Made by a program: the position numbers and the translations under genes. A stretch of 64,000 nucleotides of DNA, from NCBI GenBank assembly GCA_032821775.1, contig JAVLRN010000012.1, forward strand, positions 496,001 through 560,000, written 5' to 3'. A model generated the notes under the pieces. That model ran no database searches. It worked only from the letters and a program-made list of their open reading frames with translations, and had not been told where the DNA came from. This document shows, in pieces, positions 11,588 to 23,937 of this stretch. The DNA is from Sanguinoderma infundibulare (taxonomy: Eukaryota > Basidiomycota > Agaricomycetes > Polyporales > Polyporaceae). Position 1 is the stretch's first letter, and each line of letters starts with the position of its first letter.

Positions 11588-14500
11588 TCACTGCGAGGAC
11601 TTGATGCTGTTTAGCCTCACCACGAGAGGCAGCAGCGACACGTTCTCGCTCGAGGCATAAAATTGCACGCAGTCGAGATGTACCTACAAGGAGTCGTCAG
11701 TCTATCACGCCATGGTAACGTCCAAAAGGCGGGAGCTGACCTTGAACCTAAAGGTTGCCGAACAGTTAAACGCCGTAGGTTGTGCGACAAGATATAGAGA
11801 AGACGCACCAGTGATTGAAGTTCGTCTCAAATTTCCCCAAGATGTCCCATCGCTTCGCCATAGAATGATCGCCATCGGGCGTGTCAGCGGCGGCTATAGC
11901 GTTGTTGGCCGACTTCGTAAAAGAAGCGGTGTACAAGGCGAACGTGGAGCATGTGACAATCAGCCTCGAGTACGCCTGCGCGAGGCATCATAGCCCTAAT
12001 CAGCATCCGCGAAGCTTAGGAGAAGTGGCTACTTACCCGAAGCAGTTTCGAGCTGGTCAACATGCATTCCTTGAGGCAGGTATCGAGGAAGTCGACATGA
12101 TCCCTGAGGAGCTGGTCGACAGTCTCGACCTTGCCTGCCTCGAGCTTACCCTCGAGCTTCCTCCAGTTCGGTTCGAGGACCTCAAATGTTGTGAATGCAA
12201 GGATCTGTTGGACAAAGGAAAGCATACGGGCGCGGAGCAAGAACACGCGCTTGCGCCAATTCTCGAACTCCGAATGCCAATCCTTCCGTGATGGCTGCGG
12301 CGTTTCACGACCGGCCTCAGGACCGGTACGAGGGCGCGTGGTTCGGCGCCAACCCGTCGTCTTGTGCTCGATCCACATCGAGGAAAGCGACTGCTCAACA
12401 TGCTTGAGATGGAGCAGGAAGCGGAAAATAAGTTGATATCGGAGGATCGTTTTCCGCGAGATGACCAGAGACAATGGGAACTTGACATGATAGTCCAAGG
12501 TAAGCGCGTCAATCGCTGGTTCCCAGATACATACGTCTCAATCACCCGTGCACGTTCGCTGACCTAAATGAGTTGACTCACCGAGCATCTGTTTCCTGTC
12601 ATCTTTCTCCTTCTCCCGATCCTTCTTCTGTGACTCGTGCGCGTGTCCGTGGCCGTCCGCTGCTTCGCCTTCTTCGAGACCGCTGACGTTCACAACAGTC
12701 AGCAGCCACTCGTATAAGCCGCTCCCAGCCATTGTGACTTTCACGTCCTCACGGAACATGGCATCTTCGCCCTGAGCATCCGTGTTCAGCGCCAGGTCCA
12801 ACAGGCTCTGGAGCTTGACCAGGGATACGGATTTGGCGGACTTCCGGAGTTCATTGTGCGACAGGTCCAGAAAGTGTGTGAGGAACGATGATTGGGAAAG
12901 GAAGAAGTATCGTTTTAATGAACGGAGGCGGAGGATCAGCTGTTGATCTCGGAGAAGGAGTTGGAGCAATGTCCGGTTCGCGTGGGTGTAGGCAACTTCG
13001 ATACACTTGTAGAACCTATATGGAATCTCAGCACAAAAACGGAACAAAATATTCACGAGCCGTACCTCTCATCGTCCGTCGACAGGTCATCTTCTTCCTC
13101 TTGGGAGGACTCTTGCCGTATCTCAATTCCGCACTCGCGGATAACATTGAGGTATTTTCCGGCCAGTAAGATCTTGTGCTTCCACCTCTCGAGCACTGCC
13201 GGAATGCAAGCGCCTCCGGGTAGGCGACCGCCAGCTGAGCGGGGAGGGGGCACCCCTGCTTGGTGCTGCTTTGAAGAGCCGCCTAACATCGATCCATCCC
13301 GCAGCTGAGCGCCGTGTTTGAGTCAGAGACAGTGGTCATGAGCGCAACTAGACTCCGCACTAACCGTATAACGGCGTTCCCAGTATTCGTCCGTATAGTC
13401 CATCTCGAGCGTCCCGCGATTGATGAACTTGCTCTCTTTGACGAGAAGCTCCTCGTACGGGTCATCCAGTTTACCCGTCCTGATCCACGCCTGGACCATT
13501 TCGATATAAGGCTTCCCAGAATCGCGGAGCAGCGCGCCGTACAGCTCCCGTGCGGCTGGGTCGCCTGACATGTTCTGCATCCGCTCGTGCAAGATGGCTA
13601 GCACCTCGCCGCCCTTGACCGCAATCCCACTGGCACCAGCGTCCACTCCCAGGCCTGTCGTCTTAATCTCCGACAGGACAGCCTTCAGCTTGGCACCTCC
13701 GAGTCCCAGGGCCTCGTTCCGTGCGTCTTCTTCAGCATCGGAGGTGCTCGAAGAAGTCGAAGAGAGCTCCGCTGCTGGGTCGTCCGCCGTTGCCAAGTCC
13801 GTCGTGAGTAAGTAGAGGAGCGATAAGGTGTGTAACGTAGGATGGACGTAAAACCATAGCTTCTGGAGGGTGAATTGTGGAGAAGTGTTGAACGCGTGCT
13901 CGAGTTGGGATAGCAATGTCTGATAGTCCTGCACATTCATTCAGACAAGCATCGGGCCATACGCAGCGATGACACATACCTTGAGCATGTCCCGCATTGA
14001 GGCACAAAGAGCATGGTTCACGAGCCCGAAGTCCAGGTGACTCCGCAGCTCAATGAACGAGCTGATCGCCGTGTAATAAGTGGCTAACGGCAGTATCCGC
14101 TCCACCAGGTCTCGGAGCGATGGATCTTATTACGCGATTAGCGATGACCACGAAGCTCGAAGAAACTCCGCGCACCTAATGAAGGTGATACGACGAACCT
14201 GACGCCGTTCAGAGGGTCGTCATCATCCGGTGAATAGTCCGGATGATAAGTGATGTAAGTTCCTTCGATGCCCTACCGAAGACGATAGCGTTAGCCGTTG
14301 CCACTCGAGCTTCATTGCATCCAGACGCCGTTATGCCACATTCAGCTTCCTCTGCGATCTCTTCACCGACGGTCGCGTGAGCGAATCGTGGACGGGAATT
14401 ACCCTTCGTCATAACTTTACCGGCCGTCGTCGCGCCACTCGCTATGGACCCAACTCATTCAAGCTCACTGTTCTGCATCCACGACCGAGCGTTCCGTAAC

Positions 14501-15726
14501 GAAAATCGGTTCAAGTCATGGTTTTGTCAACAACAGACAAGCCAAGACAATTGTGTAGGCCGCGGAGAAATCCTGCCTTTTTCTCCTCGGCGGAAACGAT
14601 ATTTTTTGACAAAACTAACAAGCCACTTCCGCATCTCAGCAACTTCTCGTTGGGATCAGTGGCCAGATCGGACCGCGCTCAGGAACCCTGTGGCGTCTTG
14701 TAGTTTGGTTTCCGCTATATGCAGACACACCGCCCAACGACCTGCATAGCGCTCCGCTTACCAGGAATGCCGCTGAGGTCAACTGACCAGTGGCCGCCAT
14801 CGTCATGTTCCTTATCATGCAACAATAGTGACCTCATTTGCCCACGTACGTCCTCCCCCCAACCCGTATTAGCCGCCACCGGAGATAGAGCTTCCCGGCG
14901 ACGGTCTAACATCCCGCGAGGATGGGCTCGAATTTCATCGTACCATGGATGCCTCAAACCTAAAACGCGGCCAAAATGGCCATCGCGGGACTCGTCTGAG
15001 ATACTAGTGACCTGCTAGCGGACACCGCGTCGCCAATCATAAACCGCCGTAGTGCGAGCGAGAGTCAGACGATGCAGGCAGCGTAAACGCAAGGGAGACA
15101 CGCCTGACCGCACTCCAGTAGCTTTGTGTTGTCCGCTCGTACTCGGAAATTGCAACGCAGGTGCCCCGCGGCGCGCTGGCAAACACCTGCAGCCGCGCGC
15201 GAACCGCATTTAAAAACAAAGCACCGCACAGTCCAACGGTAAAACGCCGGGTGATTCGGTCGCGGCTGGACGCATGGCTAGCCCGAGTGAGGGAGGAACC
15301 GCGGAGCCAGAACTCGGCCGACAGCAGAATACGAATTGCGGTATCGCGCAGGTCCACTGTTCCGGCAGACTCACCAAACCTTACTGAGCCGCGCCATCCC
15401 GCACAATCGGCGACAGGAGCCGTGGGTCGGATCGCCAAAGTTACGAGAAACCCAAATGTTCCTCGCAACGAAAAGGAAGGGGGAACACGTACCATAAGGA
15501 CGAACAGAAGGTCCTCGAGGAGAAGCGCCTCCTGGATCTCCACTGGCACGCCGTACAGGGAGCTCTCCTTCGTCTTCCCTTTCCCCTTGTCCCTGTGCCC
15601 ACTTCCGGATATCACGCGAGAGTTGAGTGGGGCGCGTACGAACGACCGTTCTGCCTCGAATGAAGCTTCGTCGCGTCCTGAGGAGGGAATGAGATGATGG
15701 ATTTGAACGGAGGTTGGGATGAACAT
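11588..15726 (-). CDS. Gamma-tubulin complex component 2 (GCP2 / Spc97 / Alp4)
   Basis: GCP2 pairs with GCP3 in the small gamma-tubulin complex that nucleates microtubules at the spindle pole body. Reading down the minus strand: YGVPVEIQEALLLEDLLFVLM (near 15550-15495), GIEGTYITYHPDYSP (14272-14228), DPSLRDLVERILPLATYYTAISSFIE, DYQTLLSQLEHAF, QKLWFYVHPTLHTL, PYIEMVQAWIRTGKLDDPYEE, DEYWERRYT, HKILLAGKYLNVIRECG, RSLKRYFFLSQSSFLTHFLD, LDYHVKFPLSLVISRK, HVEQSLSSMW and FLDTCLKECMLT. The short last exons reach WFKVHLDCVQFYASSEN and a TGA at 11588-11590. At least ten introns are needed; all are short except one of 1220 nt (14273-15492). The N-terminus is uncertain: the ATG at 15726 is usable, but a reading segment near 15690-15840 and a CCTCAG acceptor near 15680 suggest an extra upstream exon. 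It is divergent to SPT5. Confidence 0.9.
14273..15492 (-). other. 1220-nt intron inside GCP2
   Basis: The donor GTACGT follows ...LLFVLM and the acceptor CGGTAG precedes GIEGTY. These two protein segments are adjacent in GCP2 proteins, so no exon is missing between them. A GGCTAACG branch site lies near the acceptor. The interior has mixed composition and frames on both strands with no recognisable product. No terminal inverted repeat was found by eye. Confidence 0.75.
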
Positions 15727-16193
15727 GGACTTCGCCTCGCGCTTTCGCGCGACACATGGACGCGCACATCGATGTCTTCAGCAATCCCGTCATCGACATA
15801 CTGTCGGTTGCGCCTGACGGACGCGATGGTGTCTGTAATCTATGTAAAGAATGTATCAATGGTGGTCTCCCGCCCGTGTGCCGCCAATGGCGACACCAAC
15901 ACCCACTTTGTTGTATTCCTTTGTTGACAGTGTCAAGTTCTTCTTCTTCCCGCCTGTTCGTGCTCTTGGAGTGTATGGATCCATGGTCGGAGAAAGGTGG
16001 AAGTTGTGGTAGCAGTCAAGGAACTCGAGTTTGAAGGCGGCCAGTCTGGCGTCTATTGCTGATTAAGCCACATTACTAGTGAAGCGAGCCTACTCGCATC
16101 CATGGGCTGGAGGTGCCGAATCGCGTCACGCGTCAAGCCCGACTTCCTCTGACCTTCCTACTACCATCCCCTTGGTCCAGTCTCTGCCCCACC
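15727..16193. promoter_or_regulatory. Divergent promoter region, GCP2 / SPT5
   Basis: This interval separates two divergently transcribed housekeeping genes. Part of it (15740-15870, minus) may be a first exon of GCP2. No TATA element is obvious, which is usual for housekeeping promoters. Confidence 0.45.
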
Positions 16194-19100
16194 ATGTCCG
16201 ACATCGAGGACGATATTATGCTTAACAGTGGCGACGCCGTCGAAGACGCCGAGGAGCGACAGGAGAGGAGACCACCGAAAAGTCGGAAACGGGACCAGGA
16301 AGTTGAAGATGAGGAGGAGGAAGAAGAGGATGAGGACGAGGAAGAAGAGGATGAGGACGAGGACGAGGATGAGGGTGCTAGACGTGGTCAAAAGCGAGCT
16401 AAGGTACGTGGCACGCCGAAGTACAGGCAGCGCACCATTAAGACTTTATCAGCATCGACACAAACGCCCCGCAGTCAACCGTTTCCTCGATGTAGAGGCC
16501 GAAGTCGACGAGGATGAGGACGAGGAAGAAGATGAGGACGAGTATGCCCGAGGTTTGTTTCCCGTATTCTTACCTAGCGCGCTCTGACCATCCAAGACGA
16601 GTTCATTGCGGACGCTGGGATCGAGGGTGAGGAGGACTTCGACGCCGTCCGTCGAACCGCCGACCACGCGCGGTATGACAGACGCGTCCGGGAGATGGAC
16701 GACCGCGACCTGGAGCAGGTTGCCGAGGACATCAGTCAACGCTACAGGCGGACAGCCGTGCGGTATACCGGAGAGATGAGCGATGTTCCCCAACGACTGC
16801 TTGTGCCCTCTGTGCATGATGCGAGCTTGTGGCAAGTCCGCGTCAGGGTGAGTTGCCTGTTTCGATTTGGTACGTTGCCGTTGCTCACTTGTTCATTTGG
16901 CCAGCCTGGCAAAGAATGCGACATCGTCTTCAGCCTCATGCGAAAAGCCCTTGACCTCTCATTTGGCAACCGTCCCCTCCAAATTCTACCCGCCTTCCAG
17001 CGCGACTCTCTGCCCGGTATGATTTACGTCGAAGCACGGAGCGCGAAGCAGGTCAGCGAGGCCATCAACGGTCTTGTTGGCATCTTCCCTAGTCGCGGCA
17101 TTGTCCTCGTCCCTATCGAGGAAATGGCCAGCCTCTTGCAAATCAAGCAACAGGAGCTTACCGTTACGCCTGGAAGTTGGGTTCGTATCAGGCGCGGCAA
17201 GTACCAGGGCGACCTCGCTCAGGTCATGGACATCACGGAGAACGGGGAGGAAGTAGGACTCAAGTTCATCCCCCGTATCGACCTCAACCCGAAGGACGAC
17301 GTCACACTGGACGGGAAGAAGCGCGAAAAAGGCCAGCGAGGGTCTCTCCTCCTTCAGCATGTGTCCGCCACAGCGCTTCTTCAACTATGAGGAGGTCGTC
17401 AAGGTCTATGGGCGCAAATCGGTGTCGGAGCGAAATCAAGTTTATGTGTTCCAGAACGACACGTACAAGGACGGCTTCATCGAGAAGGACTTCCGACTCA
17501 CCGCTCTCCAGCTCGACGACGTCAACCCGACGCTGGACGAGATCACGCGCTTTACGAGGGGCCAGGACGGCAACGAAAACGAGGCGAACGTGGACCTCTC
17601 CATCATCGCGGAGGCTTCTCGGAAGGCTGCAATCTCGGTGCTCCAACCGGGTGACCATGTTGAGGTCTTTGAGGGCGAGCAATCCGGTGTCCACGGTACC
17701 GTCCACAGTATCGAGCAAGACGTCGTCACGATCGAGCCCGAGGGCGTCGACTTCGACGGGCAACGAGTGCAGATACCTGCTCGAAGTGTCCGCAAACGGT
17801 TCAAGCCTGGAGACCACGTCAAGGTTATGACGGGTAAGAACGCGGACGAGACGGGCCTGGTTGTATCAGTTTTGGACAACGTCATCACCTTCCTCTCCGA
17901 CATGTCGATGCAGGAGGTAAGTTCGACGTCATATGTCTTCCCTGTCACGAAGTAACGTCGTTTCAGGTGTCTGTGTTCTCCAAGGATCTTCGTGAAGCAG
18001 CGGAAGTGGGCACAGGAACCAACATCGTTGGCGCCTACGAGTTGCACGATCTCGTTCAAATAGAGTAAGTCTCATCGGTACCTTCTGTGTTGTGTTGTCT
18101 CATTTTTGTTCAGCCAGCGAACCGTCGGTGTCATCTTCAAGACTGAACGTGTTTCCTTTCGTGTCTTGGATCAGAACGGACAAGTTTGTCTCGTCCAGCC
18201 GCACCAGATCACTACGCGACGGGGCTCGAATCGCGCCATCGCGATGGATTCTAAGGGGCATGAGTTGCGCATAGGCGACAACGTTAAGGAGGTCGATGGT
18301 GAAGTAGGTGTCAATACGTTCGCGTCACTCCATGTCCACTGACCCGCTTCGTATGGACGGAAAGGTCGAATTTTGCATACGCATCAATCTTTCTTCGCCT
18401 TCTTACACAACCGTGACATCGCTGAGAATGGCGGCGTTTTCGTCACCCGTGCGCGATCCTTGGCGTCTCTCGCTCCGAAAGGCAACATCATGAAACTCGG
18501 GGGCACGGACCTTTCGAAGATGAACCCTGCTCTCAGTGGTGGTGCCGGGGGTATGGTGGGCTCGGGGATGATGGGCCGCGGACCTCGAGATCGCCTTATC
18601 GGCGTATCAGTTACCGTCATCAAGGGACCGAACAAAGGATACGTTGGTACGGTCAAGGATACGAATGGACCTCATGCTCGCGTCGAGCTCCTCACTGGTA
18701 ACAAGGTCATCACTATCGACAAGGATAAGCTGCGACGTAGGAAGTAAGTCAAGCGCCAGATGTCTTAAACTTCTCATTCGTTTACACCAGCTCTTCAGCC
18801 CTGACGGTTCGTTGGAGCCTCTAGAGAAGGCCGTGGTCATGGGTCCTCCACGTCCTGGGTTCGGTGCGCAGACACCAAATCCGTACAACCAAGGTGCTGG
18901 AGGCGGCGGCGGTCGGACGCCAGGCTGGGGCGCTACAGGCCGAACCCCCAACCCGTCCAACGATAGTCGTACGCCTGCGTGGTCCGCAAACTCTCGCACG
19001 CCAAACCCATACGCGGAGCACGGGAAGACACCGGCATGGGATGCTGGGGCGCGTACACCCAATCCATGCAATCAGGGAGCTGGTGGCAAAACTCCTGCAT

Positions 19101-19876
19101 GGAACAATCCCTCGCGTACACCTAATCCTTACGCCAGTGGGGCGAACAATGGCGGAGCGTCAACATGGGGCGGCGCGACACCTGGACGACCAGGCTGGGA
19201 CACTTGGGTAAGTTTCGCAGACGTTTATCGTATGTGATCAGTGGCTGACCGCTCTCTTTCAGGATCCACGATCTGCGCCGACGCCGTATGGCGCGGCGCT
19301 TACGCCAGGAGCGCCAACCCCTGCACCATACTTATCCATGCAGACACCTGGCATGTACGAGTACCAGACACCGGCGCAGACCGGTAGCTACCCACAAACA
19401 CCAGGAATCATGGGCGGGAGCAGCTACGGAATGAACGAGTCATTGTTCGGTGAGTTCCTTTAAGCTGTTCGTGCGCCGTGCTATACTAAACATTCATTCA
19501 GTTTTGTCTTCAAGATGGCTATTGGAACCCGAGCTAGCCAACAAGGTCAAGGGGATCATGGTCGAGGTACGCAACTCGCGCCCCGACTTCCAGGAGGGCT
19601 GGCACAACGGCGACTGCGAAGGCAAACAGGGCGTCGTCCTCTCCATCCTCGACACTCAGAATGATTCCTTCGCGTCTACTGCCCGAGTGCGCTTCCTCGA
19701 GCCCGTCAACCCCCTCCAGCCCATCCTTGCTGTGCCGGTAAACTTCGTCTGGCCGGTACATCCCGAGTTCAAGGGCGAAGACGTCATCATCCTCGACCTT
19801 CCTCGTTATCGACAGCCCCCCGAACAAGCTGGTGCGCATCAAGTATGTCGATGAGGTGGGGAACTTGCTCCGATGA
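16194..19876 (+). CDS. Transcription elongation factor Spt5 (NusG-like, DSIF subunit)
   Basis: Spt5 with Spt4 clamps RNA polymerase II and couples elongation to RNA processing. The ATG at 16194 starts MSDIEDD, then an acidic Asp/Glu tract split by two introns (16404-16452, 16553-16596). The NGN domain follows (PGKECDIVFSLMRKALDL, GMIYVEARSAKQVSEAINGL), then KOW modules (WVRIRRGKYQGDLAQVMDI; LQPGDHVEVFEGEQSGVHG; FKPGDHVKVMTGKNADETGLV; TVGVIFKTE; LIGVSVTVIKGPNKGYVGTVKD). The C-terminal domain has about six degenerate repeats of the type SRTPNPY/KTPAW (18880-19130), like the TPAW-containing CTD of fission yeast Spt5 that the P-TEFb kinase phosphorylates. Two +1 frame breaks are visible: near 17325-17358, before PPQRFFNYEEVVKVYG, and near 19795-19800, after EDVIILD. 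The 3' frame that looks real ends with KLVRIKYVDEVGNLLR at 19876; the unshifted frame stops at 19854. Confidence 0.9.
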
Positions 19877-20337
19877 TGGGTGTTCCGGACGCTCGATTGC
19901 TCGCGTTCCCTTCGTTCTTGGAGACTCAGGCATTGGGCAAAACCTGATCTTTCCCCGATGTAATTTGCGATGGTGAACATCCCTCGTCAGAGTAACCACT
20001 ACGCCACTAGCATGGCGGAAGCCTGTGCTTCCTGTGCTCCACGCGGGCTCATTTGCCTTTGCGTGCATTCTCGCAGTGTCTGGCATGGCGTCGCGTTCAC
20101 TATAACCAACCAACCTAATGTGATATTCTTGAACGTAGTCCAAACGATTGTAGAATACGTGTAACAGCGTGTAATCCAGCCAGAGTTCATACACATGTAT
20201 CAACGCAATGTTAGGATATTACGATCATCAATCAATATATTTCAAGTGACGGCGCGAATGTCTCTGGTACGGTATCGATATGTAACGCTTGTAGTCAGCA
20301 CATCGAACCATGGTCCGTAAATGAGCGTAGTGCGCAT
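19877..20337. other. Convergent intergenic region
   Basis: This holds the 3' flanks of SPT5 and the cerato-platanin gene. No other feature was seen. Confidence 0.5.
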
Positions 20338-20909
20338 TCAGTGGAAGCAAAAGTCCGTCGAGACCTGCTGCGCAGTGATCGGAATAGCCACGTTATTGTT
20401 GTTGGGGTCGAGCTTGTCCAAGGCCGGCTTCGACAGAGTGAAGCCGGGGTTGGTCTTGTCGATCGCGAGGATGTAGACCGGCGGCCCATCCTTGTACGTC
20501 AGCTTCCAGCAGGTGCCGCAGTTATCCTCGCTCTCTGAAACAAGGGTGAACGACGGGCCCGAGCGGCGGTAGCTACTAGATGATGCCTACCGGACACCTT
20601 GAACACCGCGCCGACGTAGGGGAAGGGCGACAAGTCACCGATCTTGGCGGTTTGGGCTGTGCGCGAAAGCGAGAACGATGAGGACAAGTGCCTCCAGGTA
20701 GAGAAGGGGCTCGACGTACGAAGGTGGTAAGCCTTGATGAGACGATCGCCGCAAGCGGTGTTGCTAAGGGGGAAGTTCTGGTTGTATTCGAAGGCGAAAG
20801 TGGCTTGAGACTGGAAGGACGGCCCCAGGGTGGTACCGTAAGAATCGGGGGCAGCAACAACGGCAGTGACGAGAGAAAGGGCAGCGGCGACGACGGTGAA
20901 GAAACGCAT
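20338..20909 (-). CDS. Cerato-platanin family secreted protein
   Basis: Cerato-platanins are small secreted, expansin-like proteins of filamentous fungi. They bind chitin oligomers at the hyphal surface and can be sensed by plants. The model has three exons: MRFFTVVAAALSLVTAVVAAP (signal peptide of about 20 residues, AVVAA cleavage site) to DRLIKAYHL, then KIGDLSPFPYVGAVFKVS, then DNCGTCWKLTY to DFCFH and TGA at 20338-20340. The introns lie near 20661-20723 and 20524-20590; the first has a length divisible by three, so an unspliced reading is possible. The mature chain carries four cysteines (ACGD, CGTC, FCF), the pattern of the family's two disulfides, and the conserved VYILAID strand. The C-terminus is very short after the last Cys. 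Confidence 0.85.
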
Positions 20910-23007
20910 GATGAAGTAAGAAAGGTGATTTAAAGGCGTTCGATGGAAACGGTAGAGGTGTTGGAGGTAAGGTGTTGGAGGCATTGGATGTCCTGTGGGT
21001 GGCCTTTTAACCTGCTCAAAGCCACAGCCATTCTAACTCTAACAAGGACGGATAGCGAGCCGTACTGAAACACGGAACTCGATGACCGCGTTCCATCTCT
21101 TTAGGAGCTCAGCGCGCCTGTGACCGAAGTGAGCTAAGTAGAGTTCGAGTTACGCTAGGACCAATGCATACCTTGCACAACCTTCGAGTAGCGCACGCTT
21201 TGGTGAGCGGATGAACGTCCTCTCCGCAAGCGGTTCGTATCGTTCCTTGAACCAAAGCTTGACACACGATGTGTACGGCGTAGCATTTTCTGTTGAGCCG
21301 ACCTTGCATTCCTTACTTCGAGAACGCCTATGTTTCGCTGCACCGCATCGTCGCTTGTGGCAGCAGCCACCTGGCGGAGGGGTACAGCATAGTGCGACTC
21401 CTGCAAGGTGGCTGGCGGCCATACTACGATACTTGGTCCAGGCAGATAGCAGTGTATCCGCACAGCTGTGCAGGCCTTGGCTAGGGGTTCGATAGACGGC
21501 CAAATTAGCGGTGGGATGCGATGACGAGGCAGAGGCAATGAAACTACGCATTGGCTGTGCTGACGAGTACACAAGCGAATCTGTACAGCTAGTCAGAATG
21601 GTGCATGGTGATTATGTATACCTCGGAAGCAACGCATACCAACAATGAAGACAATAAAGTCATGATATTGTTTGGGAAGAACGATTGTCCGGGAAACCCT
21701 GTATTTCATGATTAAAAGTCACTTCCTTTCCTGTATTCCTGTATGGATTGGCATTGAGGGAGGGAGCTTAAGCAGACGACGGGGGAATGGCTGTACTACC
21801 GCTTGGGCCCTTGGCAAATTACGCTCCGCGAGGGGCTCTGTTGCGCTGGCTAGACACCATGAAAAAAGCGGAAAGTTGACCTAAAGACCGTACTGGAAGG
21901 CGAATGCAGGCCGCGAGGGATGTACATAGTTGGCGGAACTCGCCAACGAAGGCTGAGGGAGAGGAACATGTCGACGGGCGTCTGAGAACGGGACGCGGTC
22001 GTTGGGGCGCTTCCTATATGGGTGCACATCATGGCCTCTCGACGTGCAGCCCTCCAACTTTCCAGCTGCTGAACAGCAGCCTAGGCAAGCTCTCAAGTTC
22101 ATCCTCACACCGCACCATTGCACCACCCGCCTCGGCCAGCAGTAACTGTCTGACTCGCTTCGAGTGCCCAGATCCTCTTATATTCCGATTCTCTCTGGCC
22201 TCAGCTTCGTCTCCGTCCATCCAGCAATGCCAACCTGCAAGCGCATCTCGGGTCCATGCTTCTCGAAATCTCTGGCTCTTCGCTCTCGAATTCATGTTAT
22301 CTGAGTCTCGGTTCGTCTGGTCTGGTCTCTGTGGTTTGGGATCCCTGGTTCCCTCGTCTGTATCCGGGATATCTTGAACTCTATGTCTGAGTCCCTGGCC
22401 ATTCTCGAAGTCTCTGCGTCTCAGAACCTCTCCATCTTTCCTTCTGACCTCGAGTCGTCCCGGTGCACGAGCCCATCTCCGACCGCGGTTACCTCTTCAT
22501 CGTTGCAGCAGGATTCGGATTGTATATATTCATCGTGGCGCGATTTCTTGAATGAATTTCTTTATTACCCAGAGACTATGTTCCATCTGATAACAGTAGA
22601 AACCTCGTACTTGCCCACGGGCGGAAATAATTGGAGCAGACGGAATTAGTTGGCTGAGCGGACGGGTGTCTCCGTGCGCCGTGCGGTAACCCCCTGTTAC
22701 CCCCACGACCCGGTGGCATTCAACTAGTCGAATACTCTGTTTTAATTGCGCACCCCGCACGTTAGGGGTGCTCGTCTCAGTGATAAGTACGAAGTAATGG
22801 TTTTGCTTTGTGGGGCACAAATGATGGAATTGCCGTCAGACCCGAGGAGTGTGCGGAACTGGTCTAAATCAAGTAATTGAGGCGCCCAAGATGGATCTCG
22901 GATTTCGTGGGATATATATATGCTGTCGAACCGTCATCATCCCCCTTGCCTACAAAGGACACAACGTCGTTCAGCCTGCCAACGAGTCCGAGTCCACGAG
23001 TAAAGGA
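20910..23007. other. Intergenic region, about 2.1 kb, no supported gene
   Basis: Overlapping frames on the minus strand at 21150-21574 and a plus frame at 21904-22377 have no recognisable domains. The stretch 22060-22450 is rich in TCT/CTG runs (pyrimidine-biased), which opens frames by chance. A TATATATA run at 22913-22920 lies about 90 nt before the next ATG and may be its TATA element. Confidence 0.45.
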
Positions 23008-23937
23008 ATGGCCCATAATCATTCGCATGGAGGAGGATGTCATGACGAGAGCGACCACCATGGCCACGACCATGGCCTTCCGGAGGACGTGGGCTACCGC
23101 GATAATCTGTTTTCGCGCATCGACCGCCCGAACGTCGTTGCGCTCAACGCTGAGGAACCCGGCACAGGTCCGGAGGTCATCAAGCCTTGGGACCAGCGAC
23201 TGGACGAGGAGGCGGTACGTTTCACTAAACGAGGATGGGCAAGCACATCTCATATGTCTCTAGTATCTGCAGTCCGACGCGGATGACCAGATGTACAGTC
23301 TCCTTCACTTTTAGACATGACGTCGTTTACATTCATTGCCGTCTAGGATCATCCGTATCCCGTTTACCGGAGCTGTGAAGCTTCGTGCGCTGTTGATAAA
23401 GACAGGTCCGGGAGATCGCACAGCAGCCAAGGTCTTGCTGGTGCGTTCCACATCAACTACACGCTTTCATCTCCAAGTAACCTTGATTTCCCAGTTCCAG
23501 AACACGGAGCATCTCGATTTCTCCGACTTGGAGGACAAGACACCCGCACAGGAGTTCACCATCCCTCAGGGCCGGGAGGTTGGCGAATATCACGTAATGT
23601 ACGTGCCCGAGCAGAGGACTTGGATGATCGAATACTCGGTCGTTAGCTAACAAGCTGTCTATCCGCACAGGCCCGCAAAGTTCCCGAACGTGACGTCTAT
23701 GACTCTCTTCTTCCCCGCGTCGCAAGGCGCGGACACCACCCGTGTATACTATGTCGGTTTCCTCGGACAATGGAGCGAGGTGAGCCTCTCGAGGATGTTG
23801 TCCATCCAACTTATTGAATGGGACCCATACAGCGCAAATTCGAGCCCGTAGTGACTGTCTACGAAGCTAAGCCCAACCTCGCGGACCATGACAAGATCCA
23901 AGGGCTGAACGAAAACTGGAGCGCTCCTGGCTCATGA
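23008..23937 (+). CDS. PITH-domain protein (PITHD1-like, proteasome-associated family)
   Basis: The PITH domain is also found at the C-terminus of TXNL1, where it docks on the 26S proteasome. The ATG at 23008 opens a His/Gly-rich leader (MAHNHSHGGGCHDESDHHGHDHG), then the PITH domain: DNLFSRIDRPNVVALN, IKPWDQRLDEEA, SDADDQMIIRIPFTGAVKLRALLIKTGPGD, NTEHLDFSDLEDKTPAQEF, KFPNVTSMTLFFP and TRVYYVGFLGQWSE, ending in a short VVTVYEAKPN tail. Five exons are supported, with two joins that split the ATG codon of a Met (...DDQ-M-IIRIP and ...YHV-M-PAKFP). The whole protein is little more than the domain, as in PITHD1. The His-rich start could bind metal, but this leader is common in the family. Confidence 0.88.

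Noticed and set aside
14490..14530. GGTTCAAGTC, similar to a tRNA B box, in the GCP2 intron
   Set aside because: No pairing acceptor stem, A box or anticodon arm could be built around it.
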